Source: Verrucomicrobiota bacterium
GTDB taxonomy: Bacteria; Verrucomicrobiota; Verrucomicrobiia; Limisphaerales; J093
DNA length: 64,000 nucleotides
Direction of reading: 5' to 3'
NCBI GenBank assembly: GCA_016716505.1
Contig: JADJWF010000011.1
Span: 558,001 to 622,000 of the forward strand
The notes beneath the pieces are model-generated. The model did no database searches. It saw only the letters and a list, made by a program, of their open reading frames with translations, and had not been told where the DNA came from. A program made the position numbers and the translations under genes. Of this stretch, positions 40,819 through 49,410 are shown in pieces (the first letter of the stretch is position 1; every line of letters starts with the position of its first letter).

Positions 40819-42195
40819 GTGCCAAGCCTGCCGCTCATCGTCGGCACTGCGATTCGTCGCCACCGGCTGCTGCCGGACGGCGCGGGCTGTGTGGTGGGGG
40901 TGTCGGGCGGGCTGGACTCGGTGGTGCTGCTCGATCTGCTCCGGAGGCAGGCGGCGCGGTACGGCTGGACGCTCCACGTCGCCCATTTCAACCATCGCCT
41001 CCGCGGGCGCGCATCGGACGCGGATGAACGCTTCGTGCGCGAACTGGCGCGGGAGTTCGGGCTGCCGATCACGTGCGACGCGGGCGATGTTCGGGGCCAC
41101 GCCGGCACGCGGCGCTGCCCGGTGGAGGTGGCGGCGCGCGAGTTGCGCCACGCCTTTCTCGCGCGCGTGGCGCGCGCGACCGGTTTTTTCCGGGTGGCGC
41201 TGGCGCACCACGCGAACGACCAGACCGAGACGTTTTTCATCCGTCTGCTGCGTGGCGCGGGCGGCGAAGGGCTGGCGGGGATGCGTTTTGAGAGTCCGTC
41301 CCCGGCGGACCCGGCGGTGCTGCTGGTCCGGCCGCTGCTCGACGTGACGCGGGCCGAGCTCGAGGCTCACGCGCGGGCGGCCGGCCTCCGGTGGCGGGAA
41401 GACGCCTCGAATCGCGAGGAGCGCCCGTTGCGAAACTGGCTCCGCCGGCGCGTGGTGCCGCTGCTCGAGCAGCGAACCCGGGGCGCGCTGCACCGGTTGG
41501 TCAATCGCGCGGCCCAAATTGTCGCTGCCGAGGCTCACTTCAGCCGGGAGGAGGCGGACCGCTGGCTCAGCCGCGGGGCTCGGCGCCCGCGTTTCGACCG
41601 GCTGGCGGTGGCGGTGCAGCGGCAGGTCATCGCCCGGCAGCTCACCGAACTCGGCGTGGAAGCGAGATTCGAATGGATCGAGGCGCTGCGACTGGACACT
41701 GCAGTACCGGTAACGACCTGCGCCGGGCTGATCTGGCGAGATCCGGAAGGCAGACTTCATCGCGGTCGAACTGAAGGCTCCGCCTTCCAAACCGCAGAGG
41801 GGACGCTTGACCTGCGCGCTCCCGCGGGCCGGGTGGATTTCGCCGGGTTGCGCGGTGCCTGGCGCTGTTTCTCCGTCTCTCCGGGGTGGAAGGTTCCGCC
41901 GCCGGTTCTAGGGCGGGAGTTCCTCGACGCGGCCCGTCTCGGCCGGCGCGTGGTCCTTCGTCACTGGCGCCGGGGCGATCGGTTTCAGCCGCTGGGGCTC
42001 CCGACTCCGGCCAAACTCCAGGACCTCTTCACCAACGCGAAGGTGCCGCGCGACGCGCGACACGCCGCGGTGCTCCTGGCGAACACGGCGGGCGAGATTG
42101 TTTGGGTCGAGCGGCTCCGCTTGGGCGAAGCGGCCAAAGTGCGGCCCTCGACACGCCGCGTTTTCGAATGGCGCTGGGAGCGGCCGGAGGCGTAG
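40819..42195 (+). CDS. tilS: tRNA(Ile)-lysidine synthase
   Basis: Adds lysine to C34 of the CAU-anticodon tRNA-Ile so that it reads AUA. The PP-loop SGGLDSVVLLDLL (residues 29-41) is present, with the N-terminal domain segments HVAHFNHRLRGRASDADERFV and LAHHANDQTETFFIRLLRG. The C-terminal part contains WRRGDRFQPLG and KLQDLFTNAKVPRDARH, the conserved TilS C-terminal domain. The 458 residues match the long form. The GTG at 40819 matches where family similarity begins; an ATG at 40744 adds an unsupported extension. Confidence 0.95.
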   Translation: MPSLPLIVGTAIRRHRLLPDGAGCVVGVSGGLDSVVLLDLLRRQAARYGWTLHVAHFNHRLRGRASDADERFVRELAREFGLPITCDAGDVRGHAGTRRCPVEVAARELRHAFLARVARATGFFRVALAHHANDQTETFFIRLLRGAGGEGLAGMRFESPSPADPAVLLVRPLLDVTRAELEAHARAAGLRWREDASNREERPLRNWLRRRVVPLLEQRTRGALHRLVNRAAQIVAAEAHFSREEADRWLSRGARRPRFDRLAVAVQRQVIARQLTELGVEARFEWIEALRLDTAVPVTTCAGLIWRDPEGRLHRGRTEGSAFQTAEGTLDLRAPAGRVDFAGLRGAWRCFSVSPGWKVPPPVLGREFLDAARLGRRVVLRHWRRGDRFQPLGLPTPAKLQDLFTNAKVPRDARHAAVLLANTAGEIVWVERLRLGEAAKVRPSTRRVFEWRWERPEA

Positions 42196-42254
42196 CGGGC
42201 CGGCTGCGGCACCCAGTGCTTGCTTCGCCGGGGGCGGTCGGTACTGTGTCAACC

Positions 42255-43280
42255 GTGACGACGACACCCGTTGACGCCAGCGTTTCCGCGCGTATTGCCG
42301 CCCTGGGCCGCCAAGTCCTGGACGGCAGCGATATTTCCCGCGAAGACGCCTTGTGGCTGCTGAATCTCGAGTCCACCGCCGACCTCTTCGACCTCCTCGC
42401 CTGGGCGAATCGCATCCGCGAGCGTTTCCGGGGCAACAAGGTTCACTTGTGTTCGATCGTGAACGCCAAGGCGGGCGCGTGCTCCGAGGACTGCAAGTTC
42501 TGCGCGCAATCGGCGTTTTACCAGACCGACTCGCCCCGCTACGGCTTCGTAGATCCGGCACCCGTGCGCCAGGCGGCCGAGGAGGCCCAGCGGAACGGCG
42601 TGACCGGCCTTGGCCTTGTGGCCGCGTGGAAGGGACTCGATGAAGGCCCGATGCTCGACGAGGTCTGCGAACGGTTTCGCGAACTCAAGGCGCTGGGCAA
42701 GGTGCGCCCGGACGCCTCGCTCGGGATCATTCGCAAACAGTCAGTGGCCGACCGGCTCGCCGCGGCGGGCGTGGAGTGTTACAACCACAACCTGGAAACC
42801 TCCCGGCGGTACTTCCCGAACCAGTGTTCCACCCACACCTACGACGATCGGCTGCAAACCATCCGCCTGCTGAAAAACGCCGGCATCAAGATCTGCTCCG
42901 GCGGCATCATCGGGCTGGGCGAAACCCGTGAGGATCGCGTGGACCTGATGCTGGCGCTGCGTGAGGTGCAGCCGGACTTCGTTCCGGTGAACTTCCTCAA
43001 TCCGATCCCGGGCACACCGTTTGCGGACCGGCCGCTGGTCCCGCCGCTGGAGGCGTTGCAGACGCTGGCGGTATTCCGGTTCGTGCTGCCGCGGGCGGAC
43101 ATCATGGTGGCGGGCGGCCGGGTGGTGAACCTGCGGGATCTGCAGAGCCTGATCTTCGCGGCCGGCGCCAGTGCGTTGATGGTCGGCAATTACCTGACGA
43201 CGCTCAACCAGCCGGTGGAAAAGGACCTCCAAATGATTCGCGATCTGGGTCTCGACCCCGCGTGGAAGTCCGCCGCGTGA
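42255..43280 (+). CDS. bioB: Biotin synthase
   Basis: Radical SAM enzyme inserting sulfur into dethiobiotin. The 341 residues contain the radical SAM cluster motif ACSEDCKFCAQSAFY (Cys76, Cys80, Cys83), then CYNHNLETSRRYFPNQCSTH, ICSGGIIGLGETREDRV and ADIMVAGGRVVNLRD with the conserved Arg of the Fe2S2 site. Start is GTG at 42255, or 42246 in the same frame. The partner gene bioD lies about 7 kb away on the other strand. No bioF or bioA is visible in this window. Confidence 0.96.
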   Translation: MTTTPVDASVSARIAALGRQVLDGSDISREDALWLLNLESTADLFDLLAWANRIRERFRGNKVHLCSIVNAKAGACSEDCKFCAQSAFYQTDSPRYGFVDPAPVRQAAEEAQRNGVTGLGLVAAWKGLDEGPMLDEVCERFRELKALGKVRPDASLGIIRKQSVADRLAAAGVECYNHNLETSRRYFPNQCSTHTYDDRLQTIRLLKNAGIKICSGGIIGLGETREDRVDLMLALREVQPDFVPVNFLNPIPGTPFADRPLVPPLEALQTLAVFRFVLPRADIMVAGGRVVNLRDLQSLIFAAGASALMVGNYLTTLNQPVEKDLQMIRDLGLDPAWKSAA

Positions 43281-43383
43281 TTCGCCCGGGCGCGCGCAGG
43301 TGAGAGGGGCACCGATCCCGGCCGTCCGCGACGGCGCGATTCCAAGCGTGACAAGGGGCGGCGACGGCGGTTGCCTCTGCTCC

Positions 43384-44760
43384 ATGAAACCCGCGACAGT
43401 TCCGCCTGGGGTCGGGCGCGGCCAACGCGCCTTCCTCGTTTCGCGCCGCCACTTCCTGCACGCGGTCGCCGGCTGCTTTCTGGTGCGGCCGGCGGTGGTC
43501 GGTCGGGCCGCCCAATCACCGCCCTCCGGCCGCTTGAACCTGGCCTGTGTCGGCGTCGGTGGCCGGGGCGCGGACAATCTCGCATCGCTGCGCGGGCAAA
43601 ACATCGTGGCCCTTTGCGACGTGGATGAGGCGCGGGCCGCCGCGTCGGTGAAGGCGTTCCCCGGCGCTCGCTTCTTTCGGGACTGGCGGCGGTTGCTGGA
43701 CGCGGTGGGCAACGAGATTGACGCAGTGGTGGTCTCCACCCCGGATCACACGCACGCCGTGGTTGCCTCGGCGGCGATGGATCTGGGCAAGCATGTCTAT
43801 TGCGAAAAGCCCCTGGCCCACTCGCTCCACGAGGTGCGGTATCTCACCGAGAAGGCGCGCCGGAAAAACCTCGCCACGCAGCTCGGCAATCAAGGGCACT
43901 CGTCGGAGTCCATCCGCGAGTTCGTGGAGATGATTCGATCCGGCGCGATCGGAGTGGTCCGGGAGGTCCACGCGTTCGTTGGGAACTCCTATCGGCCGCG
44001 CAACTACACCGTACGTCCCGCGGAGCGCCCGCCGGTCCCGCCGACCCTCGACTGGGATCTGTGGCTCGGGCCGGCCCCCGAACGCCCGTATCATCCGGTG
44101 TACCTGCCGGGGAAGTGGCGCGGCTGGGTGGACTTCGGCACCGGAATCACGGGTGACTGGGTTTGCCACGTGCTCGACCCCATCTACTGGGCGCTGGAAC
44201 TCGACGCGCCATCCGCGGTCCGCGCGGAGGCGGTGGACTACGATGACGCCGGGGTTCGGGCGGAGACCTTTCCAGCCGGGGCAAAGATCACCTTCGAGTT
44301 TCCCGCCCGGGGCAATCGCGCGCCGCTCAAAATCGTCTGGCATGAGGGCAGCGTGGCGCCGCCGCGGCCGGCGGAACTCGAGGAGAAGCGTCAGTTGCCG
44401 GGCATCGGGGCCATCATCATCGGCGACCAGGGCAAAGTCCTCCACGGATCGCACGGGGCCGCCGGAGCGCAGCTCCTGCCCCGGGCGCGCTGGGACGCTT
44501 ACCAACGTCCGCCCAAAACCCTGCCCCGCTCAAAAGGGCACTACGAGGATTGGGTGGCGGCGTGCCAAGGCGGCGCGCCGGCGACGTCGAACTTCAACTA
44601 CGGCGGGCCGCTGACCGAGGTGGCCCTGCTGGGCGTGGCGGCGCTGCGTTTCAACGGCGAGCGGCTCGAATGGGATTCGGCCGCCCTGCGCTTCAAGAAC
44701 CACGACGCCGCCAACGCCCTGATCAACCCGCCCTGTCGCGGCGGCTGGAAGCTGGCGTAA
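43384..44760 (+). CDS. Gfo/Idh/MocA family oxidoreductase, Tat-exported
   Basis: A 458-residue exported oxidoreductase. The twin-arginine signal VSRRHFLHAVAGCFLVRP starts near residue 20, the nucleotide motif is LACVGVGGRGADNLASL and the catalytic motif is GKHVYCEKPLAHSL. The substrate domain has WDLWLGPAPERPYHPVYLPG and GTGITGDWVCHVLDPIYWAL, and ends NHDAANALINPPCRGGWKL, a tail that is common in this exported subgroup. Same subgroup as the protein at 34775-36070. It follows bioB on the same strand but is not expected to be functionally linked. Confidence 0.92.
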   Translation: MKPATVPPGVGRGQRAFLVSRRHFLHAVAGCFLVRPAVVGRAAQSPPSGRLNLACVGVGGRGADNLASLRGQNIVALCDVDEARAAASVKAFPGARFFRDWRRLLDAVGNEIDAVVVSTPDHTHAVVASAAMDLGKHVYCEKPLAHSLHEVRYLTEKARRKNLATQLGNQGHSSESIREFVEMIRSGAIGVVREVHAFVGNSYRPRNYTVRPAERPPVPPTLDWDLWLGPAPERPYHPVYLPGKWRGWVDFGTGITGDWVCHVLDPIYWALELDAPSAVRAEAVDYDDAGVRAETFPAGAKITFEFPARGNRAPLKIVWHEGSVAPPRPAELEEKRQLPGIGAIIIGDQGKVLHGSHGAAGAQLLPRARWDAYQRPPKTLPRSKGHYEDWVAACQGGAPATSNFNYGGPLTEVALLGVAALRFNGERLEWDSAALRFKNHDAANALINPPCRGGWKLA

Positions 44761-44775
44761 CCAGGACGAGATCAT

Positions 44776-45750
44776 TCATTCCGCGGAAGCGCCAGCGCGC
44801 GACCAGCCTTCCGATCCCTCTCCGTCCCGGCCGTCCGGCCGCGCGGGTTCGATGTGAATCAACACATCATGCACCAGCGGGACGCGCTGCCGGACGTGAT
44901 CCTTCACGCGGTGGGCCACGTCATGCGCGCGGGCAACCGACATCGCACCGTCCACCTCGACGTGCATGTCCACGAGGAAGTGAAGGCCCATCTTGCGGAC
45001 AACGCATTTCTCCACCCGGATCACGTCGGGCACATCGGCGGCGGTCTCGGAGATCTCCTCGATCATCGTCGTGTTCGGCGCGGCATCCATCAGCTCGTCC
45101 AGCGCCGGCCGCAGCAATCGCCAGCCGTTCCACGCGATGATTCCCGCCGCGACGACCGCGGCGACGTCATCGGCCGATTCCCATCCGGGCCCGCCGACGA
45201 GGGACACCGAGATCCCCACCGCCGCGGCCAGAGAGGTGATGGCATCGCTCCGATGGTGCCAGGCGTCCGTGCGCACCGCGGAACTGCCCGCGACCCGTCC
45301 TTCCCGAATCACAAAGCGGAATAGCGCCTCCTTCACAATCACCACTCCGAACAGCACCCAGAGGGTGAAGGCGCGCGGCGCCTCGTGTGGCTGGAAAATG
45401 GCCTTGACCGACTCGAAGGCGATCCCAGCCGCGGCCAGCAGCAGCAACGTGGCCACGACCGCCGCCGCGATGGGCTCTGCCTTGCCATGACCGTACGGAT
45501 GTTCCTTGTCCGCGGGCGCAGCAGCGATGACCAGGCCGCGCCAGACGACGAGCGAACTGAAGATGTCCGCGAGCGACTCGACCGCGTCGGCGATCAGCGC
45601 GTTCGAGTGCCCCACCACGCCGGCAACGCCCTTCACTGCGGCCAGGAGGAAATTGACCGCGAGGCCGACGCACGTCGCCCGAACTCCGCGTTGGAGACGT
45701 TGCTGAAGCACGGACCGAGTAGAGCAGCGGACGAACCGGGGCGGAAGCAT
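44776..45750 (-). CDS. Cation diffusion facilitator (Zn/Fe/Co efflux)
   Basis: A 324-residue CDF transporter with about six transmembrane helices. Conserved metal-site motifs are SNALIADAVESLADIFSS (helix 2, D-x3-D), HPYGHGKAEPIAAAVVA and the helix 5 counterpart RTDAWHHRSDAITSLAAA. The C-terminal cytoplasmic ferredoxin-like domain includes LHFLVDMHVEVDGAMSVARAHDVAHRV with the usual His residues. It exports Zn, Fe or a similar divalent ion in exchange for protons. It converges with the Gfo/Idh gene (15-base gap). Confidence 0.93.
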   Translation of the reverse strand: MLPPRFVRCSTRSVLQQRLQRGVRATCVGLAVNFLLAAVKGVAGVVGHSNALIADAVESLADIFSSLVVWRGLVIAAAPADKEHPYGHGKAEPIAAAVVATLLLLAAAGIAFESVKAIFQPHEAPRAFTLWVLFGVVIVKEALFRFVIREGRVAGSSAVRTDAWHHRSDAITSLAAAVGISVSLVGGPGWESADDVAAVVAAGIIAWNGWRLLRPALDELMDAAPNTTMIEEISETAADVPDVIRVEKCVVRKMGLHFLVDMHVEVDGAMSVARAHDVAHRVKDHVRQRVPLVHDVLIHIEPARPDGRDGEGSEGWSRAGASAE

Positions 45751-45846
45751 GGAAACGGTGAAGGGCTGGCGGGCCGCCCCGGCAATGCCGGTGGAGCGTC
45801 GCCTGCGAATGGCCGCCCCGGCCTCACCGGGAGGCCGGCGGAGAAA

Positions 45847-46198
45847 TGGTGGAGGCGGGGGGAGTTGAACCCCCGTCCCTGACAGAATTACCAGCCGCGA
45901 CTACATGCTTAGTCGGATGCAAGGTCTCGGCCGACGGTGACAATCCGACCTGACCCGTCTGGCCCAGCCCGCTGTAAAAGCTTCGGCGATCCGCGCAGCC
46001 GGCGCCACGAATCCCCTAACCTGCTGTCGCGTTCGTCCGCCTCAGCAGGTGTCGGGCGGCGAACGTCACGGCAACTTAGGCCGCGAGAGCCAACTCTTCG
46101 TTAGCGTTTTTGTTTGATGCGATGTTTTACGAGGCCAACGCATCGTCCTCGGCATGCCGCCTCTGGCGCATCTCCCAGGTCGAAACCAGTACGCCCCC
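45847..46198 (-). ncRNA. ssrA: Transfer-messenger RNA (tmRNA)
   Basis: The 352-base RNA rescues stalled ribosomes. The 5' end begins GGGGGCG (46198 downward), followed by TACTGGTTTCGACCTGGG. The 3' end is ...GTTCAACTCCCCCCGCCTCC with encoded ACCA at 45847, and GGGGGCG pairs with CGCCUCC (one G-U). The tag reading frame is visible at 46120-46076: from an Ala resume codon it reads ASNKNANEELALAA then stop, ending in the conserved ALAA proteolysis signal. The gene for its usual partner SmpB is not in this window. Confidence 0.95.
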
Positions 46199-46420
46199 CA
46201 AGCGACGCTGATAGCATCCACCCACCCGCTGGCCTGGTCAAGGAGCGGGAACGGAGCGAGCATCATCGCTTGGGTGGACGCCGTCCGCCCGCGCCGACTC
46301 GCATCCGAGATCGGGCGCGCTCCAGTGGTCGTTGCAACCACCGTGGCAGGACCGCAGGCAACTCGCCGGGCCGTTCATATCCGGCTCGCATCGCCGGCTG
46401 GTTCGCGGCAGGCTCCCGCC

Positions 46421-47341
46421 ATGAGTGAACGCAAACCCGAGGCCGTCGGCGGGGTGAGGCTGCTGGCGCCTTTCCTGATTGGGGACATCGTCCTGCTAGG
46501 GGCGGCCTTCCTGATCTTCTGGCAGGCGCACCGGCCGATGACGCCGGTGGAAGTGATCGTGGTGGCGGCCTGCACGGCGCTGGGGGCTTTTCTCGGCGCC
46601 TGGCCGTTTGTCCTGCAACACCGCGCGGCCCTGACACTCGCGGAGGCGGACCGGCTGACGGACAGCGTTGCCCAGATCCAACAAGTCGAACTAGTGGCTG
46701 ACCGCATTGCTGCCGCCACGTCCCAGTGGCAGACCGCGCAGGACCATGCCACCAAGGCGGTCAACGCCGCGCGCGAGATCGCCGAGCGCATGAGCCGCGA
46801 GACACGCGACTTCTTCGCCTTCTTCGAGAAGGCGGACCAAAACGAAAAAGCCCACCTGCGGCTCGAAGTCGAGAAGTTGCACCGGGCGGAAGCCGACTGG
46901 CTGCAAGTGCTGGTGCGCATCTTGGACCATGTGTACGCGCTGCAGCAGGCGGCCGTCCGGTCCGGCAAGCCAAATGTTGCCAACCAGATCACCGTTTTCC
47001 AGGAAGCGTGCCGGGACGCGGCCCGCCGGGTCGGGCTTGTCGCTGTCACCGCTGAACCGGGCACGCCGTTTGATCCCAAGCTCCACCAGCCGGTGGATCC
47101 GAATGCGCCCGTGCCGGAAGCCGCGGTCATCGCGCAGGTCGTGGGCACGGGTTACCACTTTCAAGGACGGCCACTCCGACCGGTCGTGGTCACCTTGAAG
47201 CCCGCAGCCGAGCCCGCTGCCAACCCGGTCGAAGCCCCGACCCCGGCGGCTTCGGTCACCTTCGCGCCACCTTCGCCGGACGGCGGTCGCGACGCCGCTT
47301 CCCCAACGCCACCAGCAGCCGCCGGCACCGCGGCCGACTAA
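46421..47341 (+). CDS. Membrane-anchored protein with a GrpE-like domain
   Basis: A 306-residue protein of unusual build. Two hydrophobic segments (about 14-34 and 43-65) are followed by a long coiled coil (about 70-150, with LAEADRLTDSVAQIQQVELV and FFEKADQNEKAHLRLEVEKL). A domain then resembles the GrpE head: LVRILDHVYALQQAAVRSGK, ITVFQEACRDAARRVGL, GTPFDPKLHQPVDPNAPVP and VGTGYHFQGRPLRPVVVTL, matching the F-D-P-x-x-H and GY...R-P pattern of GrpE. A Pro/Ala-rich tail ends it. A role as a membrane-tethered partner of an Hsp70 is an inference. It is divergent from the tmRNA gene. Confidence 0.78.
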   Translation: MSERKPEAVGGVRLLAPFLIGDIVLLGAAFLIFWQAHRPMTPVEVIVVAACTALGAFLGAWPFVLQHRAALTLAEADRLTDSVAQIQQVELVADRIAAATSQWQTAQDHATKAVNAAREIAERMSRETRDFFAFFEKADQNEKAHLRLEVEKLHRAEADWLQVLVRILDHVYALQQAAVRSGKPNVANQITVFQEACRDAARRVGLVAVTAEPGTPFDPKLHQPVDPNAPVPEAAVIAQVVGTGYHFQGRPLRPVVVTLKPAAEPAANPVEAPTPAASVTFAPPSPDGGRDAASPTPPAAAGTAAD

Positions 47342-48012
47342 CGCGCGCCGATCATGCCCGCCAGCGCGGGGAAGAGCTCGGCTTCGTCGGCAAGGTGAAT
47401 CACGGGACGGCCGGCCGCGACCAGCCCAAAACCCTCTCCGTAGGCTGGTCCGTTGGCGACACAGGCGTCGGTGCGGCATTCACGGAGCTGCCGCTCCGCG
47501 CGCGCGATTGCGTCGGGACGAGTTCCGTCCACCTCGTACTTCCAGCCCACCACGTGCGCGACGGGAAACCAGCGGCGCAATTCCGCGATCAATTTCGGCG
47601 TGGCGACCAGTTCCACCAGCCAACCTGCCTCGCGAGAAGGAAGCTTGCCGTGGCCGGCCCGGTCGGCGTCCGTCAGCAGTTCTTCCAAGCGCCCGGTCGC
47701 GTCGCGCCGGAAGCGGCGCCCGAAAGTGAAATCGCTCACCGCGGCGGCGTGGAACACCCCCGCGAATCCCTCCGCCCCCAGGCGTTGGAGCCGCGCCGCG
47801 AGGTCCGCGGTGGTGCCAAACCGCTCCTCCCGCGCGACCCGCCGTTCGCCCGCCCAAGTGGCCTGTTCCCCGAGCAACAGGGTGACCTCATGGCCCTGCG
47901 CGGTCAGCCAGTTCGCCAATCGGGTGCCCAACCCGCCGGTCGAAAAGTTGGTCAACCGCCGCACGCGATCGAGCGGTTCGTAGGTCGGTCCGGCGGTGAC
48001 GAGGACTTTCAC
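47338..48012 (-). CDS. coaB: Stand-alone phosphopantothenate-cysteine ligase domain protein
   Basis: A 224-residue protein matching the CoaB half of the CoaBC enzyme. It begins LVTAGPTYEPLDRVRRLTN and FSTGGLGTRLANWL, corresponding to the TAGGTREPIDPVRxxxNxSSG start of CoaB. Further matches are VFHAAAVSDFTF, KLPSREAGWLVELVATPKLI and DACVANGPAYGEGFGL. The N-terminal flavin decarboxylase CoaC is absent, so coaC must be encoded elsewhere. CoaB uses CTP or ATP to couple phosphopantothenate with cysteine. Start is a GTG at 48012. Its stop overlaps the stop of the GrpE-like gene by 4 bases (convergent). Confidence 0.85.
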   Translation of the reverse strand: MKVLVTAGPTYEPLDRVRRLTNFSTGGLGTRLANWLTAQGHEVTLLLGEQATWAGERRVAREERFGTTADLAARLQRLGAEGFAGVFHAAAVSDFTFGRRFRRDATGRLEELLTDADRAGHGKLPSREAGWLVELVATPKLIAELRRWFPVAHVVGWKYEVDGTRPDAIARAERQLRECRTDACVANGPAYGEGFGLVAAGRPVIHLADEAELFPALAGMIGAR

Positions 48013-48027
48013 GTGGCCGCCGCCAAT

Positions 48028-49314
48028 CTAGTCGCTGACGTTGCCGGCCACCTCGACCTTGCCGGCGCTGCGATTGGTCAGCCGGGTGGGGCCGGCGAAG
48101 ACGTTGTCCGAGATGACCGCCCGGCGGACGCCTTCGCCCAGCTCGACCTGTGGGCGGTCGGCGCGGAATTCGCAGCCGCGCACGAGCAAGGTGCCCCCCG
48201 TGGCCTGAATGGCGTGCCGTCCCTCCTTTTTCGCGTCCCACTGGACGAAGGTGCAGTCGCCGAAGCCCACCGTGCCCCGGCCGGCCACCTTGGCGATTTG
48301 CCGGCACGGACCCCAGAAGGCGCAGTTGACGAAGCGCACGCTGCCGGTGTGGGTCTCCTTCACCTCGATCATCGTCGGGTCGGGTCCCTCGAAGCTGACG
48401 AACTCGCCGTTGGTGATGAGCAGGCCGTAGGGGGCGGACTCGTCCACCACCAGCGCGGTGTAGCAGTTGTCCGCGCCGATGCCCAGGAAGTTGCCGTTGC
48501 AGACGCCGGCCCGGGTCTTGATGAAGCGGTAGCCCACGTTGTAGCCGAAGCAGAAGGTGTTGAAGACGTACTGCCAGTCCGTGCGGCCAAAGACGAAGGC
48601 CTCGCCGTGCTGCATCTGCCACTGGAGGAGCTTCGGCTTCACGCTCCACCAGGGGTTGAAGTGGACGTTCTCGATGCGGCCGATGTCGTAAATCTGGTCC
48701 ACGTACACCCCGCGGCGCAGCGGCTGGCCATGCACGTCGCGGATGAGGTGCCGCTCGTTCTGGGTGGCGTCAATGCCGTTGTAGGGGTTGAGCAGTTCGA
48801 CCGCCAGGACGGCCGGGTTTTTGCCGCGCATCGCGATGGCGTACGGGTACGGCACGGGCGCCTCGTCGGTCTTCTGGTTCGGGTAGTAGAGCACCACGCC
48901 CTTGAGGGTGCTGTTGACGTTGAGCGTGATGAAAGCGGGTCCCTCCTCGCTCCCGGCGCCGGCGGTGACCAGAAACGTGGTGCCGTCGTCCGTCGGCTTC
49001 GGCAGTCCCGCGTCACGAATCCCGTTGTGCGCCGGCACGGATTCCCAGATGCCGCGCAGAGTCACCGCGCCGGGCACGTTCAAGTTCCCGGCGAAGAGGT
49101 AGTTGCCACGCGGAGCGAACACGGTGCCTCCGCCCGCCGCTGCGGCCGCATTCAGCGCTTTCTGAAAGGCGACGGTGTCGTCGGTTTGACCGTCCCCCTT
49201 CGCGCCGAAGTCGCGGACATTCAGCGGAGCAGCGTCCGCAAACGCGGTTGGAAGCACGGTGACGGCGAGGAGATAATGACCCCACGAGGCGAAGAGATGG
49301 CGCGAAGCTTTCAT
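48028..49314 (-). CDS. Exported pectate-lyase-superfamily beta-helix protein
   Basis: A 428-residue protein with a signal peptide (HYLLAVTVLPTAFADA). The opening PLNVRDFGAKGDGQTDDTVAFQKALNAA is the hallmark of the pectate lyase 3 / GH28-like N-terminal region found in phage tailspikes and polysaccharide-degrading beta-helix proteins. Rungs continue with GGGTVFAPRGNYLFAGNLNV and later RHAIQATGGTLLVRGCEFRA. Catalytic residues cannot be assigned. The substrate would be an extracellular polysaccharide. Different entry domain from the two beta-helix proteins at 6663 and 18450, so not a direct paralogue. Confidence 0.85.
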   Translation of the reverse strand: MKASRHLFASWGHYLLAVTVLPTAFADAAPLNVRDFGAKGDGQTDDTVAFQKALNAAAAAGGGTVFAPRGNYLFAGNLNVPGAVTLRGIWESVPAHNGIRDAGLPKPTDDGTTFLVTAGAGSEEGPAFITLNVNSTLKGVVLYYPNQKTDEAPVPYPYAIAMRGKNPAVLAVELLNPYNGIDATQNERHLIRDVHGQPLRRGVYVDQIYDIGRIENVHFNPWWSVKPKLLQWQMQHGEAFVFGRTDWQYVFNTFCFGYNVGYRFIKTRAGVCNGNFLGIGADNCYTALVVDESAPYGLLITNGEFVSFEGPDPTMIEVKETHTGSVRFVNCAFWGPCRQIAKVAGRGTVGFGDCTFVQWDAKKEGRHAIQATGGTLLVRGCEFRADRPQVELGEGVRRAVISDNVFAGPTRLTNRSAGKVEVAGNVSD

Positions 49315-49410
49315 TGGGCGGGAGTGTGGTTCCGACCGGAGGCCGGGCGCAACACCAACCCGAGCGCGGCACCGCGCCAACGCCGACGCGGCGCCGCCCG
49401 CAGTCGCCGG

